64,000 nucleotides of DNA from Vicia villosa (taxonomy: Eukaryota; Streptophyta; Magnoliopsida; Fabales; Fabaceae). The notes below the pieces were generated by a model, which worked only from the letters and a program-made list of their open reading frames with translations, was not told the origin of the DNA and searched no databases. The position numbers and the translations under genes were made by a program. Of the stretch, positions 46,118 to 58,050 are shown in pieces; the first letter of the stretch is position 1, and each line of letters starts with the position of its first letter. The stretch is taken from NCBI RefSeq assembly GCF_029867415.1, contig NW_026705418.1:620001-684000 (forward strand), read 5' to 3'.

Positions 46118-47259
46118 TGTTAGAACAAGATTTGTTCTGATCAATATTCTTAGTTTTGATGATAACAAGCATATGAATTTTGTATGAGATAATGTGGTAC
46201 TCTAATACTATGCAATTTCCATTTCAGGAGTTATATAAAGAGTATGCACAAAATCAGCGCAAGAAGCACTGACTCAGAAGGTTCAGCATGCAACATCAGA
46301 ACATGGTCTGGCAAGACATCAGAAGATGGTCAAGCAGAATCAGAACATGGGTCTATGGAAGCATCAGAAGAACTTGAGATCAGAAGCAGAAGCACTGAAG
46401 TTCTCGTGGTATCACGCTCAGAAGCACTTCAAGGTCAGAAGACAAGAAGATGCTCTGCACCAAGCTGTTTGACTCTGATGACATTCAAACGTTGTTTACA
46501 CAAACATCAGATCAGAAGCAAGTACTAGACTAGCAGGCTACTCTGACTGACAAAAGGAACGTTAGAAGCTATTAAAGGCAACGTCAGTAGACACAGCGGA
46601 AACAAGGCTCGAGGTAGTTGTCAAAAGAGCGAAACATTAAATGCAATGCTATACGGAATACGCAAAGCATTAAATGCTCCCAACGGTTATCTTCTCAAGT
46701 GCCTATAAATATGAAGTTCTGATGAGAAGCAAGGTTACAACTTACGAACTCTGAACCAACTTGCACAAACGATGTTCAAATTCAAAAGCTCTCAAACTTC
46801 ATCATCAAGCTCACTACATTGCTGTTGTAATATCTTAGTGAGATTTAAGCTTAAACTTAAGAGAAAATCACAGTTGTGATAATAGCTTTATAAGAAGCAT
46901 TGTAACTCTTAAAAGAATTTATTTACATTTAGTTGTAAGAACTAGAGTGATCAGGTTGTTGATCAGTATACTCTAGCATGTCTTAGAAGTTGTCTAAGCA
47001 GTTTGTTTCTAGAGTGATCAGGTTGTGATCAGGATACTCTAGAAGACTTAGCAGTTGTCTAAGTGGAAAACCATTGTAATCAAGTGTGATTAGTGGATTA
47101 AATCCTCAGGTGAGGTAAATCACTCCAAGGGGGTGGACTGAAGTAGTTTAGTTAACAACGAACCAGGATAAAAATCATTGTGCAAATTGTTTTAATCTTA
47201 CAAGTTTTAAAGCTACACTTATTCAAAGCCCCCCTTTCTAAGTGTTTTTCTATCCTTCA
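46118..47259 (+). repeat. SIRE 3' LTR
   Basis: 1,142 bp, offset 10,090 from the 5' LTR, about 20 substitutions and a 1-bp indel relative to it. Ends TATCCTTCA, followed by the target duplication TGAAC. Confidence 0.94.
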
Positions 47260-47439
47260 TGAACTTCTTTTGTTATTTTGAATGCAATATGGTATGAAAC
47301 AGAGTCGAATCTCTGTGGAGAATAAGGCACCACAAGAGACAAACTAATGCTGGAGAGACTTGGAAAAGAGAGATAAAACTCTGGATAAAAAGATAATAGG
47401 AGCGTCTAAGAGTGACATTGAATAAGGTGAAAAACACTT

Positions 47440-48265
47440 GGGACTGCGACATCTAATGATTGGCTTTGGACGACAACAAAGTAACATGACATCCAATCAC
47501 TAGCTTTGGACGACAACAAAATAACATGATATCCAATCACTGGCTTTGGATGGCAACAAAATAACATGACATCCAATCACTGGATTTGGATGGCAAACAA
47601 CATATTATGACATCCGATACTGGATTGGGATGGCAAAAATGATGACATCCAATCACTGGCTTTGGATGGTGACAACATATTAAGACATCCGATTACTGGC
47701 TTTGGATGGCAACAACATATTATGACATCCGATACTGGCTTGGGATGGCAAACAATAGATTATGACATCCGATACTGGCTTGGGATAGCAAACAACAGAT
47801 TATGACATCCGATACTGGCTTGGGATGACAAACAACAGATTATGACATCCTATTATTGGCTTGGGATGGAAAACAACGATTATGGCATCCAGTTACTGGC
47901 TTTGGATGAAGGAAAAGTTTATGACACCCAATTAATGGCTTTGGATGAAAGAAAATATTTTGACCTCCAATTACTGGCTTTGGACGACGACAAAAGATTG
48001 TGATATCCAATTACTAGCTTTGGATGACAACAAAATTACGACATCCAATTACTCGCTTTGGATGGAAGAAAAGATTATTAGATCCAATTCCTTGCTTTGG
48101 ATAGAAACAACAAAATCTAATTACTGGCTTTGGATGGAGGAAAAGTTCATGACATCCAATTACTGGCTTTTGGAAAGCCACAAGAGATCTAGACATCTAA
48201 TTACTGGCTTTGGATCGTAACAAAAGAATATGATATCCAATTACTGGCTTTGGATGAAAGGAAGA
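47440..48265. repeat. Element B 3'-region tandem array with paired arms
   Basis: About 18-20 imperfect units of 35-50 bp. The typical unit has ATCCAA-(9 bases)-TTGGAT, the arms being reverse complements (for example 47531-47551); many extend to CATCCAA/TTGGATG. A subset near 47600-47830 has CATCC...GGATG with altered inner bases. The array occupies the same place as element A's 1000-1905 array but the unit sequence is unrelated. Confidence 0.87.
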
Positions 48266-48299
48266 AGCAACACGTACAAGAATGGCATTGGACGGAAAG

Positions 48300-50065
48300 A
48301 TGGTCAGGCGGATATACATCTGCTTTGGTAGGTGCCAAATAAGTTGGGCTTAGACCACAAGGTAAGACGTCGATAACAACGGAATCTCGAAAGAATGTGA
48401 ATGAGTATGAATTTTGTTTTGATGCATGATATTGAATTTTTTTATGTATGATATGTGAATGATCAATGTAATGCAATTGTATACGACAACTGAGGTAGAC
48501 TCTTTTGTGAGGGAAGATTGGAACTCTGACTCCTCAACACAAGAACACTGCCAACATGGTTTTGTCACACCGATGATCCTTTTGAGAAGGACTGATAAAC
48601 TGCTTGGGGATCGCTGAAGGAGACTTCCCCTGACTGGCTGATCATTAACTGATCGTTGCTTCAGTTTTTGAAATGAATGTTAGGGAATAATTGCCCCAGT
48701 ATAAGTCTTGAACAACAGGATCTTAAAGTAACGTTCCCTTGATAGGATCACTGATCAAGTTTCTCGACTGTTTGAACTTCCTTGAAAGATGAGTACTTAC
48801 TTGCAAATAAAATGTTCATTCAAAAATGGTAATTTTAATGCAGTGCTCAAAGCATATTTAGAAATCAAAGTCATTTATTGGAAAGATGCAAAGCAAAGTA
48901 ATCAAAGGTCCAAACATAGTGGTCTAGACATTCAAAGTGAAAAATGAAGAAAAGGTATGGCAAAACAAATGATTCGCAAAAATCTTTAGGAGTCAGGTTA
49001 ACGCAACCTTGTTGTAGTATGCTTTCAAAATAAACCTTGCATCAATTAGGTCATTTGAGGGTTGTAACGTGGCTTGGTTCACGATTTTAGATACAAAGGA
49101 TATAGGCTCAAAATTATTTGTACCCACCCCATTCTTCGCGATGACCTTCATTCCTACGTTAAACTAATTCAAAATATGCATTCAAGTTCCAAGAGGCTTT
49201 TGGAATTGCACCTATTCATGTGATGATAGCTCATAAGCCAAGAGAATTCTTGAGACGGCATTCACTTATTCCTTTTGATAGTCACAACATTTCATTGGTG
49301 TTCTAGGAATTTATTGACTTCTCTTTTTTCTTTTGATATCCCTAACTTTTGCCTGAATTGTTTCTTTTTTAGATCACAGTCAGCGGGATGCCCCAACTTT
49401 TGCCTAAGTCTCATTCATAGGTTTTGACTTAGCGGGCTTTTTTCTTTGATATTGGAAAGATAGTGACTGCCTTGATAATGATTAATGATAACCTCTTGGT
49501 CACATTTGATTGAAACCCTTATTGAAAGGTGTACTTAATGATTCTCTTGAAATTGAATGCACAACCAAATTAACTGAGAACTACCCTACCCCGGGTTAAA
49601 ATTGCAGGTTTTTTCGTTTAAAAAGAAACTCCAACTTCGAAGGCTCAAAGGGTTTGACAAGGGATTAACTTCCTTATTTCTCCAGTGTTTGGGAATTGAA
49701 ACAATGCATGTACATCATCAGTAAAGTTTTATTTGAAAGCATACAATTCAACAATTTGGGTATTTTGTTCTCATCATCCTCCCTCCAATCTTTGCATAAA
49801 CAAAAGTTTGGTAAAAGAAAGTGAACAAGAGATTTTTTTTAAAGCATAAAGATAAACACAAGGGATTGAATTGAATCAAAATATGCAATGCTCATTTCAT
49901 TAAAATTAAACATTCAAGAACAAACAAAGGTAAATGCAGTACAAAAAACAAAATAAGGAAATTGCAAACAGAAAGTAACAAGGCCTAGTGACTAGTCAGT
50001 GATGAGGAGGAGCTATCCTGTCTGAAACACTTGGCTTTATGGAGACAACATGGCTTGTTCTGTCT
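48300..50065 (-). other. Element B conserved non-coding 3' internal region
   Basis: Aligns with element A 1906-3665 throughout, with small indels. No open frame is conserved between the two, so it is non-coding. Part of it also matches element C 57100-58050 in reverse orientation. Confidence 0.78.
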
Positions 50066-50720
50066 TCAGCCACACTGATTTGGCAAGGGATTGTTGACAA
50101 TATTGGGATTGGTATCCTTGAAATATATCATATTTTCCTTAATCAACTCTTGCACTCTAGTCTTCAATGCATAGCAATGTTCCAAATCGTGACCAGCACC
50201 ACCTTGATGGTATTCACAATGGAGATCAGGTCGGAAACCTTTTGGAGGAGGGTCTCGAGGCGGAGGTGGAGCCCTAGTTGTAATAAACCCTTTATGAACC
50301 AACGCGGGATACAATTCAGTGTATGACATAGGAATTGGATCAAAGTGGGTGTCAACGCAGTTCTGATTCTGATTAGCAGCTTGAGGTTAAGGAACTTGAA
50401 CTTGTGGAGCCTTGGACGCAGGAGCAACTGTAACTACAATTGTCTGATCATAGTTATTAAACCTTTGACGAGGTCTTCTGCCTTCATCAATTATAGAATT
50501 TGTCTCATTCTCTTTCTTCTTGTGGAAGATTCCGTAAGACTTCCTTGCCCCATTAGAAGATTCAGCAGCATTGGCAACCTTGCCATTCTTGATTCCCTCC
50601 TCTAGCCTTTGACCAATAGTCACCAAGTCAGTAAAGTTGGAGGACATACTTCCAATCATCTTCTCCCAATATAAGAGTGAGAGAGTATCCATGAACATTC
50701 CAGTCAATTCTTTTTCAGCC
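50066..50720 (-). pseudogene. gag: Element B gag, C-terminal third, cut by element C
   Basis: Homologous to residues 295-510 of element A's gag: it enters at AEKELTGMFMDTL (50720), has an in-frame TAA (50387-50389), then continues with PIPMSYTELYPALVHKGF and the zinc-finger-like CEYHQGGAGHDLEHC. The N-terminal two thirds lie beyond element C. The stop removes the nucleic-acid-binding end, so unlike A this gag is inactive. Confidence 0.87.
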
Positions 50721-52760
50721 TGTCATACCCCAAAATTTGCCCTCCTCTATGCATCTTCAATGGCTCAAGGTTCAAAGGCTTATTCAAGTCACTCTCTCCT
50801 AATCAAAGATCTCCAAAACTAGGGTTTTCATTTTTATCAAAGGATTGTGAATATTCAAGGCCTCAAATGGATCTCAAGATCTCTCATATGTATCACGGCA
50901 CCTCCATGTCAAGAGTCAAGCTTCTATTCCAAGGATTGCTCACTCAATGGCTCAGACGACCAATAATCGACTATGTTGACTTAAAAGTCAACTATAGTCA
51001 AAGTATAGTCAAAACTCCTGACTTTTTGTCAACATCAAGTATTTGAAGTGATATCCATCATTTGATCAAAGATTGATCATGATCCATTAATAAAAACTCA
51101 GAAATGAATAAATTTCAAAAGTTCAAATTAGGGTTTTTATAGGAAAAGTTAACTCAACTTTGACTGATCATAACTTTCACATGGAGCATCAAAAATTTCC
51201 CAACCAAAGCATATTTTGAAGGAAATTTGATTCTCTACAACTTTGTCTCTCACAAGCCAATGCTAGAATTGCTTCATTCAAGAGATATGGTCCAAGAGAT
51301 TATAGTTCCTCCAAAAAGTCAATAAAATATACCTTTTGGGTCAAAGCTCATAACTTGAGCATGGAAACTCCAATTGATATGAAACCAAAGGCATCATTTA
51401 GAGGACTCTTTAAGCTTTCCAAAAAGCCCTAGAACATGGTCATATGAGAAAAATTGAAGGAGATACAAGGCTCGAAAATTGGTCGATTTTGGAGAAATAC
51501 ACAAAGGGCAAAGTGGAAACTTTTGAGTTCTTAACCAAATGGGCCTAAATCTTTAGCTCCAAACAGGTCCATAGGCCTTTTAAATCACATTTAATCAATT
51601 ATTTTATTTTTATAATGTTTATTTCATTTATTTGAATTTTTAATTCTTTTAAATATAAATAAATCATTATGAAAGTGAAAAATTAGTTTTAAATCAAGGA
51701 TTAATATTTCCAAACCAAATCCAATAATCCAAATATCATTATTTTTGATAAAAATTCGTGATAATAGGATGAGAAAGGATTAAATCAAGATTGAAGGCAA
51801 AAATAGAAAGAAATCATATATTTTTGAATCAATTTTATATTTCTCCAAGAGCCAAAGATCCAAGCCCATGCTGAACCCTAATTGAATCCATATATATTCT
51901 AAAATATTCACGGGGAGAGGGGGGACGAAAAAAATAGCAAGCCGTTAGGGTTTTTTGGCCAAAGAACTAGGGTTCAAAGTTGCAAGAAAATTCATAAATT
52001 AGGGCAAGAAGGATCTTCTCCCACAGCCAAGATCAACGAGTTCAAGGCTCTGAATCATGATCCTGAGATTGTTAGACACCATTCCCGACCATTATTGAAG
52101 CTCACGACGCACCAGAACGAGCCAATTCGAATTGCACCATTGGTAAGGACTTTCATACTTCTAAACTCGCCATTCAAGCATTATGGACTGATTTAAGGCA
52201 TACAGGTACGTTCATGGTGATGTTTAGGTTTGTCTTCAACCTTCGTTTTTGATTTTATGCGCTTGAACCCGACCCCACCATTGTTAGGGCATTGAGAACA
52301 ATATCTTCGTTTTCTTAGGTACAAGAGATGTCTTGGAAAACTAACGCCATATTTAGATGCAGGGGACCCCATTTAATAGATCTGGGCAGTTTGTATGTAT
52401 TGTGCAATCGTTTTTACAGGGTTTCCATGATGGCAGAAGATGTTCGCACGCGTATGAAGAATCCGTAGGAGAATTCGTGGGTGATTCTGCATGAAAATCC
52501 ACAGGTGCGGAGGTTAGTGATGATGAATAGTGGGGAACGCAAGTGGATCACACGTGGGGCATTGCGTATGGACGGTCAGCAATTGATTCTCTCTCCCCGT
52601 TCGCCATTGGTCCGTCAAAGAGGTCAAACGCACATTCTCTCTTCCTCATTGGCCAGGACGTGGAGCATAGGGCCTACATTGACTCCTTTTCCAATTAATA
52701 TTCAATGAGTTTTGTTTATATTTATTGTTTAATGATTATTATACTGACGAATGATAAAAT

Positions 52761-52816
52761 TGGCTCAAATGGCAAGGGGATTGTAGTGCAATTACCATGT
52801 CCTGGGTTCGATCCCC
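52761..52816 (+). repeat. tRNA-like / SINE-like pol III promoter in element C 5' LTR
   Basis: TGGCTCAAATGG (52761-52772) fits the pol III A box, and GGTTCGATCC (52805-52814) fits the B box. The T arm is perfect: CTGGG-TTCGATC-CCCAG. The D arm and acceptor stem are not well formed, so this is a tRNA-derived sequence rather than a tRNA gene. Confidence 0.55.
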
Positions 52817-54107
52817 AGGTTTCTATATAATTTTACAAATGACAAGCTTCTTGATCCAGCGCTCACAATCAAGATAGGGCTATAATGCACCCCACGCCTC
52901 AGCCAATGGATCTGCCTCAGCTCGAGATCCAATGTCCCAGGCTGCGAGCTCACGGTGGACCCTCCCAAAGCGCATCCTATACAATCAGGCCCCAGGTTTT
53001 TGTTTTACTTGTTTTTTTTGTATTGTTTGTATTTTGTTTTTATTAGAATAAATGTTTTTTTATTTAGTTTATTTATTTTAATTAGAATATAAATCAGGAT
53101 TTATAATATGGTTAGGATCAATATTGTAATTATTCCCGACTATTTCCCCGATCATTTTTCTCGATTTTTTGAGTTTATTTATTTATTTATTTATTTATTA
53201 TTATTTTTTTTTTAATAATAAGAAATCACATAAAACCCTAGAATACCCTAGAATAAGTTTATCATAGTGCTAGGGTTTGTCCGATCCCATTAGCTTTTTT
53301 TAGCCATAATAATAAGATTTAATTTATTATTCGCTTCGATTAAATAAATTGATCGCGGTGGGTAATAATCCAATAATTATTTAATCATTAAATAAAAATT
53401 AATATAATAATTATTTTTCTAAATGGTTTTAACCAAAGCTATTGGTTACGATGACTAGCATTTCCCCTTTATAAAATTCGTTATTATTCGTAATTAAATC
53501 TATTGATTATAAGGAGTATTGATAAATTAATAATTAAATAATTCTAAAATACATTCAATTTGCTAAAAGTGATAATCGAATCTATCGATTAGAATTGCCA
53601 GTAATTTTTATTAATCTGTTAATTATGGTGATCAAACCTATTGATCATTGCGATTAATAGTGCATATTTAAAATCAGGGTTGTACGCTCAATCTTAAAAC
53701 AATTTTCAAGTAACAAATTCAAAACTACGATAGGCCATTCAAAAAGCCTTCCAACCATATCATATCAAATTCAAAGGCGTACAACCTTGTGCCCTGAACT
53801 ACGTAGACTCTGATCCTCCATAAGGAGGTACGTAGGCACTTGGCAACAAGGCGAGTCCCCTTCCCCACAAATCTCATTTTTTCCCAATTTTATTTCCTTA
53901 ATCATAAACCTTTAATCTTAATAATTTGCCATTTACCCTATTAACTATCTGTTACCTTTCTTTATGTTAGCCATAAACCTAACCTTATAGTGTAAACCTT
54001 AGGAAAGGGTTGAGGGTGCCTAACACCTTCCCTCGACCTGAATATAGTATCTTATCCTGAATCTCCGAAGTTGTATAAAGGTTTCCTATTCGCCTTGGTA
54101 GAATAGA

Positions 54108-54117
54108 TGGCGACTCT
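54108..54117 (+). other. PBS-like decoy inside LTR end (element C)
   Basis: TGGCGACTCT, an exact copy of the first ten bases of the PBS, 43 bp upstream of it and within the LTR. Compare 6040-6049 in element A. Confidence 0.75.
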
Positions 54118-54150
54118 AAAAGTCTAATTTTTAGGGCAGGTTGCTACAGC

Positions 54151-54167
54151 TGGCGACTCTGCTGGGG
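54151..54167 (+). other. Element C primer binding site, tRNA-Arg type
   Basis: TGGCGACTCTGCTGGGG, identical to element A's PBS, two bases after the LTR end. Confidence 0.88.
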
Positions 54168-55190
54168 AATATAGTGATAACAAAACTGTAAATTATTATG
54201 CTCCTATAGGTTTTAAGAGAGTTTAGGTTTTTGGCAAAACATTTAGGTTTTTGGAAAATTTTTTAGGGTTTGGCTAATTCGCCATTTTAGGGTTGCTTCA
54301 TTTTCATAAATATTTAAAAAATTTATTTTTTATTTATGTATTTATTTACCATCTCCATCCATCTACGTCATTTAAATAAATATATATTTTTAAATATTTG
54401 CTGCTCTAATGCATTGTCCGAATTATAAGCAGCCGGATTTGAGGTTAGTTTTTTAAATATTTAAATTTAATTTATTTATTTACAGTCTTAAATCCCAGTA
54501 ATTTAAATTTTTATTTAATTACTTTTGTACTATACTTTTTAAATTATAAGCGGCCGGATTTGAGGTTAGTTCTTTAAATATTTAAATTTAATTTATTTAT
54601 TTACAGCCTTAAATTACAGTAATTTAAATTTTTTACTGTTTTACTATACTTAAATTACGGCTGGATTTCGAGGTTAGTTTTAAATATTTAAATTTAAATT
54701 TATTTATTTATTTACTGTCTTAAATTACCGTAATTCTCTTTTTACAGTAATTTCAATATATATTTAACTGCGTATTTGTTTTACCGTACTTCTGGGATAA
54801 TATAAATTGTTGTTAAACCTAAGTGTGGGAGTTATCCTTAAGACCAGGGGGGACTTGAATCGCCTACGAGTCTTATTGATAATTCCACTCAGAGTGGGTT
54901 GAATATCCGGAAATGTCCAATACGAGGCTTGACCTTGTTGAGGGCAGGACTTGGTATTTGGCTGATCTCTCTGGGAACCTACCCCAAAAACTCGAACCTC
55001 ATGGATAAAATGAGTTGTTCTAAAACCTAAAGAGACAAAAAGTCTCGGAGGCTACGAACGACCCCATGAGACCCGTGTCTAGGACAAAACCAATGGGAAG
55101 GGTATACCCCTAAGCCGTCATGCCGAACCTATGAACCTAGGGCTTATGTGCTTACGTGTTTATTGTATGTGTGCAATCTATATACTTCGA
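54168..55190 (+). repeat. Element C leader with AT-rich triplicate
   Basis: Three units of about 110-120 bp carry GGATTTGAGGTTAGTT-like cores (near 54433, 54554 and 54662), separated by TTTAAATATTTAAATTTA-type sequence. From about 54800 a more complex leader follows (near 54890 ACTCAGAGTGGGTTGAAT) without coding potential. Confidence 0.7.
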
Positions 55191-55199
55191 ATGTCTATG

Positions 55200-56010
55200 C
55201 GTTTCAATTTTGCAGGTATCCCTACGTGTTCCCTAGCCTGTAGGGACTGTAATTTCTAAGACCACGTCTTTCCCACGAAAGACATCACCATCTATGCCCT
55301 CCCTAACCTGTAGGGATTTTATTTTTATATCCTTGTATTTTTACAACTGCGTGTCCTTCCCACGAAGGACATCTTCGTTTACGCACGTCGATTGGCCTCT
55401 CGATGGCCATGAGATGTAGTGACTGTCTTGAACGGTTACCCCGTGTTTACATCTACGTATTCCCTAGCCTGTAGGTATTTTATTGCCAAAATCGCATCCT
55501 TTAGCCGAAGGACATCTTCGTTAGCATACGTCGATTGGCCTCACGATGGCCATGAGATCTAGTGACTGTCTTGAACGGTCACCCCATGCTTACTCCTACG
55601 TACTCCCTAGCCAATAGGGATTCTCTTTTTCCGTCCATATGTCTTTACAACAACGTGTCCTTCCCCTGAAGGACGTCTTCATTAACGCACGTCGATTGGC
55701 CTCTCGATGGCCATGAGAGCTGGTAACTGTTTTGAACGGTCATCCCGTGCCTATTCCCGCGCACCCTCTAACTTGTGGGGTTTTGGATTTCCATTTATAT
55801 TTCTTTCATCCCTATCCCGTAGGGATTTCTCTTCGTCCAATATCGTCCTTAGGCAGGTTGTGTTCCGCATAGAGAACCTTCCCACGAGGGACAACTTCAT
55901 TGGTACACGTCGAACGGCCTCTCGATGGCCATGAGATTTGGTGACTGTCTTGAACGGTCACCAGCTGATACCTTCTGCGTACCCCCTAGTCTAAGGGATT
56001 CTCATTGACG
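55200..56010 (+). repeat. Element C array 1, long irregular units
   Basis: At least four units, about 145-220 bp apart (cores near 55386, 55529, 55690 and 55908), carry CGTCGATTGGCCTCTCGATG and TGACTGTCTTGAACGG. Two dyads recur: GTCCTTC-CCAC-GAAGGAC and GGCC-TCTCGAT-GGCC. Open frames across it are by-products of the repeat. Confidence 0.82.
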
Positions 56011-57099
56011 TGTCATAACATTTATCTTGCAAGGATTTCATTAGGGTCCAATGTCACCTCAAAATCCGCATAGGTTATCCTTAAGATTATATTTGTCGCA
56101 CGTCTGCATTGCATTGCATACAAGGAGTCACCATAAAAAAAAGGAGTCTTTTGCATACACATGCATTCGCATTTTTATGCGCTCATACATTTACATTTGC
56201 ATTTCTACCTCCACCCGCATCCATACTTACCATGCTAGCCGGTTTCCCAAAACTCGCAAAGAAATCGAAAAGGATCACAAACTATGGAGAAAGGAGAATA
56301 AAAGATCTTGGTCTTGCTAAGAAAAAAAAAGGATGTCCTCCACTATGCCAGCCACGTGTTCATACAACATAGGTTATCGTCGAGCAAGGATTAGTTCAAA
56401 CAACGAAGTTCCCTCATAGATACACTCAAGAGGTATCTAGCCATAAAGGGGTTCATCTTAGAGCACATCAAATTTACAAGGACGCTCTACGGTAACCTGG
56501 GGGCAAGGATTAGTCCGACTAGGGCAATGTCCTGAACAAAGATGCATAACTACGATGGAGGGAAGGCGACATATGCTAAATCCCTATCAAGGGGAAAAGG
56601 GTCATAAGTCTTCTTCATTAATCTACGAACTCCGAAGATTGCGGAAGGAGTGATAATATCCCTAGAAAAAAAAGCAAAAGAGGTTCAGTCAAAGGAAACT
56701 CATGAAGTTCCGATACGACGAAAACCCACCGCTAACAATCTATTCCCGATAGGTTTGACGTGCCCAAGGAGAATTCGAGGTTACCCTTCACTTCTACAAG
56801 TCCATGAACTAAGAAGTGAAACAAAGTCTTTGGATCAACAAAGGAGATTGTCCCTAGGATCAATAGGTTTATCATTTCAAGTTGTAACCTCTACGATCAC
56901 AAAATGTTATCTAATGTAAAACGTTGTATCTTTCGAATAGTAATTCAATAAAATAATCATGCATGTTTTGAAATCAATTCATTCGCTTCGTTCGCTCACT
57001 ACCACGACTTTCCACTCGCACCCTTCTATTCTATTTCAATTTTGACTTTCAATTATTATTAAACTTGAGGGAGAATGATGAATACAAATAACTAAGTCT
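56011..57099 (+). other. Element C internal sequence, nothing recognised
   Basis: Non-coding by appearance. Short frames near 56050-56370 and 56650-56919 lack any recognisable domain or partner elsewhere. This is where gag or pol would be expected in an autonomous relative. Confidence 0.45.
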
Positions 57100-58050
57100 C
57101 GCTAAACGTATGCTTTCAAGGTAAGACCGAACCGACGATGTACAGGCATTGTTTCAATTCCCAAACAGTGGAGATATAAGGATGTTAATCCCTTGTTACC
57201 CCCTCGAGCCAGGAGTTGGAGCTTGTTTCTACTTTTCAAATAAACCTTGATTTTAACCAGGGGCAGGGTATATTTCAATTAATTCAATGGCGTATTTTGG
57301 TTTTCAAGAGAATTAGTCAATAGAAGTAAGGTTCAAGCATAAGGTTCAAGCATATCCTCTTCCTCGCGTTTATCAAAAATGAGGAAGCAATGGAGATAAA
57401 CATTCACAACATCTTCTTCCTTAACACATCATCCAAGATCGAGGAAGCATCAAAGTCGAAGCTTACAAATCAAAATCAGCATGGCAGTCACAACATTCAA
57501 TATCCAAGGATCAAATTTCAAAAGGAGCTTTCAAAAGAAAAAACACCCGATAAGTCAAAAAGGAAAATTCCATAAAAGAAAACAAAAAAAGACTTAGGCA
57601 AAAATTAGGGCATCCCGATGGATCAAATTCAAAGGATTTGGTTCATGCAAAAATAAGGGATCAAAACAAAATGAAGGCAAAATACAAAGGATAATCTTGT
57701 GACTGCTAAATCACCGAAGCTTCTCATCAATGCTTGAATCTCTACAATATTTTTCATCAGTGCTTGGATCTTTACTAAGGCATCTGCTCCACATCAAACT
57801 AAAACGATTCTCTCACAAACAAAGCACAATGATTGGATTAAGCGAATCTTTAGGATTTGGAGAACATCAAGGAGAAAGGGGTGGGTTAAATAAATTTCGA
57901 GCCTTATATCTGTTGTTTCTTAAACCATGAACCAAGCCAAGTTACAACATTCTAAAGTCCTAATTGAGGCAAGGTTAACTACGAGAGCATATTAAGCATG
58001 ATTTTGTTATACTGACTCCTAAGTTTGTTAAAACTATTTCTAATCAACTA
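57100..58050 (+). other. Segment shared by elements A, B and C
   Basis: Read on the plus strand, it matches the reverse complement of element A 2560-3330 and element B 48960-49720: GCATTGTTTCAATTCCCAAA near 57147, AGGGGCAGGGTATA near 57260, GACTTAGGCAAAAATTAGGG near 57590 and CCAAGCCAAGTTACAAC near 57933. All three are in element-sense orientation. Confidence 0.75.

Larger units (their letters stand above)
36028..47259 (+). mobile_element. SIRE/Maximus Ty1/copia element, 11.2 kb, with env-like ORF
   Basis: LTRs of 1,141 and 1,142 bp (36028-37168 and 46118-47259) flanked by the target duplication TGAAC (36023-36027 and 47260-47264). Order: PBS, gag, protease, integrase, RT-RNase H, an additional env-like frame, a non-coding region with several PPT copies, PPT. 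Large size, the extra ORF and multiple PPTs are features of Sireviruses. I count about 20 LTR differences (about 1.8%). Gag and integrase have several stops and frameshifts while RT-RNase H is open. Confidence 0.94.
20980..50720 (-). mobile_element. Element B: Ogre-like element, scaffold for nested insertions (5' part beyond window)
   Basis: A relative of element A inserted into the PMD-gypsy gag. The 3' LTR is 20980-35891; the internal region is 35892-36027 and 47260-50720, interrupted by a SIRE element. Its gag is then cut at 50720 by element C. The rest of gag, the PBS and the 5' LTR must lie beyond C outside the window. It shares LTR ends, PPT, 3' non-coding region and gag with A, but its 3' tandem array is different. 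No pol is seen between gag and the 3' LTR, as in A. Confidence 0.87.
50721..54148 (+). repeat. Element C 5' LTR, 3,428 bp
   Basis: Includes an open stretch after TTTTTACAG at 52421 (MMAEDVRTRMKNP, then TAG, then a 75-codon frame to 52708) that is open in the 3' LTR copy. Differences between copies in this stretch are mostly amino-acid-changing, so it is probably not a gene. A tRNA-like segment lies at 52761-52816, and AT-rich sequence fills 53030-53700. Confidence 0.9.

Noticed and set aside
47945..48220. Plus-strand frame with repeated SNYWLW-like peptides
   Set aside because: Falls wholly within element B's tandem array.
52481..52708. LTR-encoded protein after an apparent splice acceptor (copy at 63488-63805)
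   Set aside because: One copy has a nonsense codon and differences between copies are mostly amino-acid-changing, so there is no sign of constraint; kept only as a remark in the LTR entry.
52761..52816. A functional tRNA gene
   Set aside because: The T arm is perfect but the D arm, anticodon arm and acceptor stem are not; a tRNA-derived promoter fits better.
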